From positions 1 to 64,000 of the forward strand of contig JACKFD010000017.1 of NCBI GenBank assembly GCA_020632655.1: a stretch of DNA of 64,000 nt, written 5' to 3'. Source of the DNA: Spirochaetaceae bacterium (GTDB lineage Bacteria; Myxococcota_A; UBA9160; UBA4427). The notes below the pieces were generated by a model that worked only from the letters and a program-made list of their open reading frames with translations, ran no database searches and had not been told where the DNA came from. Shown here piece by piece: positions 63,707-64,000 of this stretch (position 1 is the first letter of the stretch; each line of letters opens with the position of its first letter). The translations under genes were made by a program, and so were the position numbers.

Positions 63707-64000
63707 ATGGAGACGAGCGAGCAGGTCTGGCGCGACGCCCTGGGCTCCGCGATCGAAGAGGTCTTCGACACCATGGTCCTTCGCGACTTCGTCGAGGAGC
63801 CCGGGCTCGACGTGCCGGCGATCCTCGGCGACAAGGCATGCGTGATGACGGTCGAGCTCTTCGGATCGTCCTGGGCCAGAATCGTGCTCCGGATCCGGAG
63901 CGAGCTGGCTCGTGACGTCGGGTCGAACATCCTGGGCGTCGACGAAGCCGAGATGTCCGAGGACGACGTCGAGGATGCCGCTTGCGAGCTGCTCAACATG
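63707..64000 (+). CDS. CheC/CheX-like protein (3' end outside window)
   Basis: 98 codons are visible and the frame is open at the window end. GGAGG precedes the ATG at 63707. The helical SAIEEVFDTMV and the last visible residues CELLNM (E94, N97) give an ExxN signature of CheC/CheX phosphatases, at the same kind of place as in the minus-strand homologue at 54735-55223. It lies 46 bp after cheY, so it is the next gene of the operon and probably dephosphorylates a CheY. Confidence 0.65.
   Translation, partial: METSEQVWRDALGSAIEEVFDTMVLRDFVEEPGLDVPAILGDKACVMTVELFGSSWARIVLRIRSELARDVGSNILGVDEAEMSEDDVEDAACELLNM

Overview
The window is very GC-rich DNA, about two-thirds G+C or more by eye, with dense bacterial genes and strong G/C preference at third codon positions. 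I see no tRNA, rRNA, insertion sequence, integrase or CRISPR array. The organism looks like an aerobic, motile Gram-negative bacterium: there is an OprP-like outer-membrane porin, a PEP-CTERM surface protein, lipoproteins, a full chemotaxis cluster, and an oxygenase/ring-cleavage operon. Gene style fits a high-GC lineage of the old Deltaproteobacteria (Myxococcota- or Binatota-like). That placement is inference, because no rRNA or ribosomal protein is present.

Layout, left to right. 1-7848 (minus): a tightly coupled operon in the order CapK/PaaK-like ligase, DUF362 protein, alcohol dehydrogenase-Gfo/Idh fusion, asparagine-synthase-type amidotransferase, sulfotransferase; it is probably for a modified surface glycan or similar secondary product. 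8139-9808 (plus): apt and mtnA, which together handle both products of methylthioadenosine breakdown. 9868-15617: nucleotide-sugar genes (a UDP-glucuronate epimerase-like enzyme, rfbC), a small TPR lipoprotein pair, a Fur regulator and comM. 15949-27534: a degenerate peptidase-like lipoprotein, an NRDE protein, folC, a homocysteine methyltransferase, a HAD phosphatase with an FAD oxidoreductase, mutS2 and murQ. A convergent gap at 20048-20437 holds an RNA-like element with two mutually exclusive helices.

27730-31195 is a small phosphate-starvation island: an OprP-like porin, phoU and pstS, with exact 7-4-7 PHO-box-like repeats upstream of the porin and pstS. 31372-34897 holds a coiled-coil protein, a FabH-like synthase and hflX; hflX has no usable ATG, GTG or TTG and appears to start at AUC. 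35140-39280 is an aromatic-ring hydroxylation and meta-cleavage operon diverging from a TetR regulator, with an AT-rich palindromic operator between them. 39573-43028 is glmU-glmS, with glmU carrying a histone-H1-like lysine tail. 43078-54724 holds mixed genes: MOSC, RidA, PEP-CTERM, a UvrD/PcrA helicase, an enoyl-CoA hydratase, an SDR, a TIGR01777 protein, VOC plus ddl, larE, and a C45-like protein.

54735-64000 is a chemotaxis-type signalling cluster. On the minus strand are a CheC/CheX-like protein and a CheY. Diverging from them are cheA-cheW-mcp-cheB-cheR-cheY and a second CheC/CheX-like gene cut by the window end. CheA has a second CheW-like module, and CheB has an intact esterase triad but a receiver without its phospho-acceptor aspartate. 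The two edge genes (sulfotransferase on the left, CheX-like on the right) are truncated by the window, not broken.
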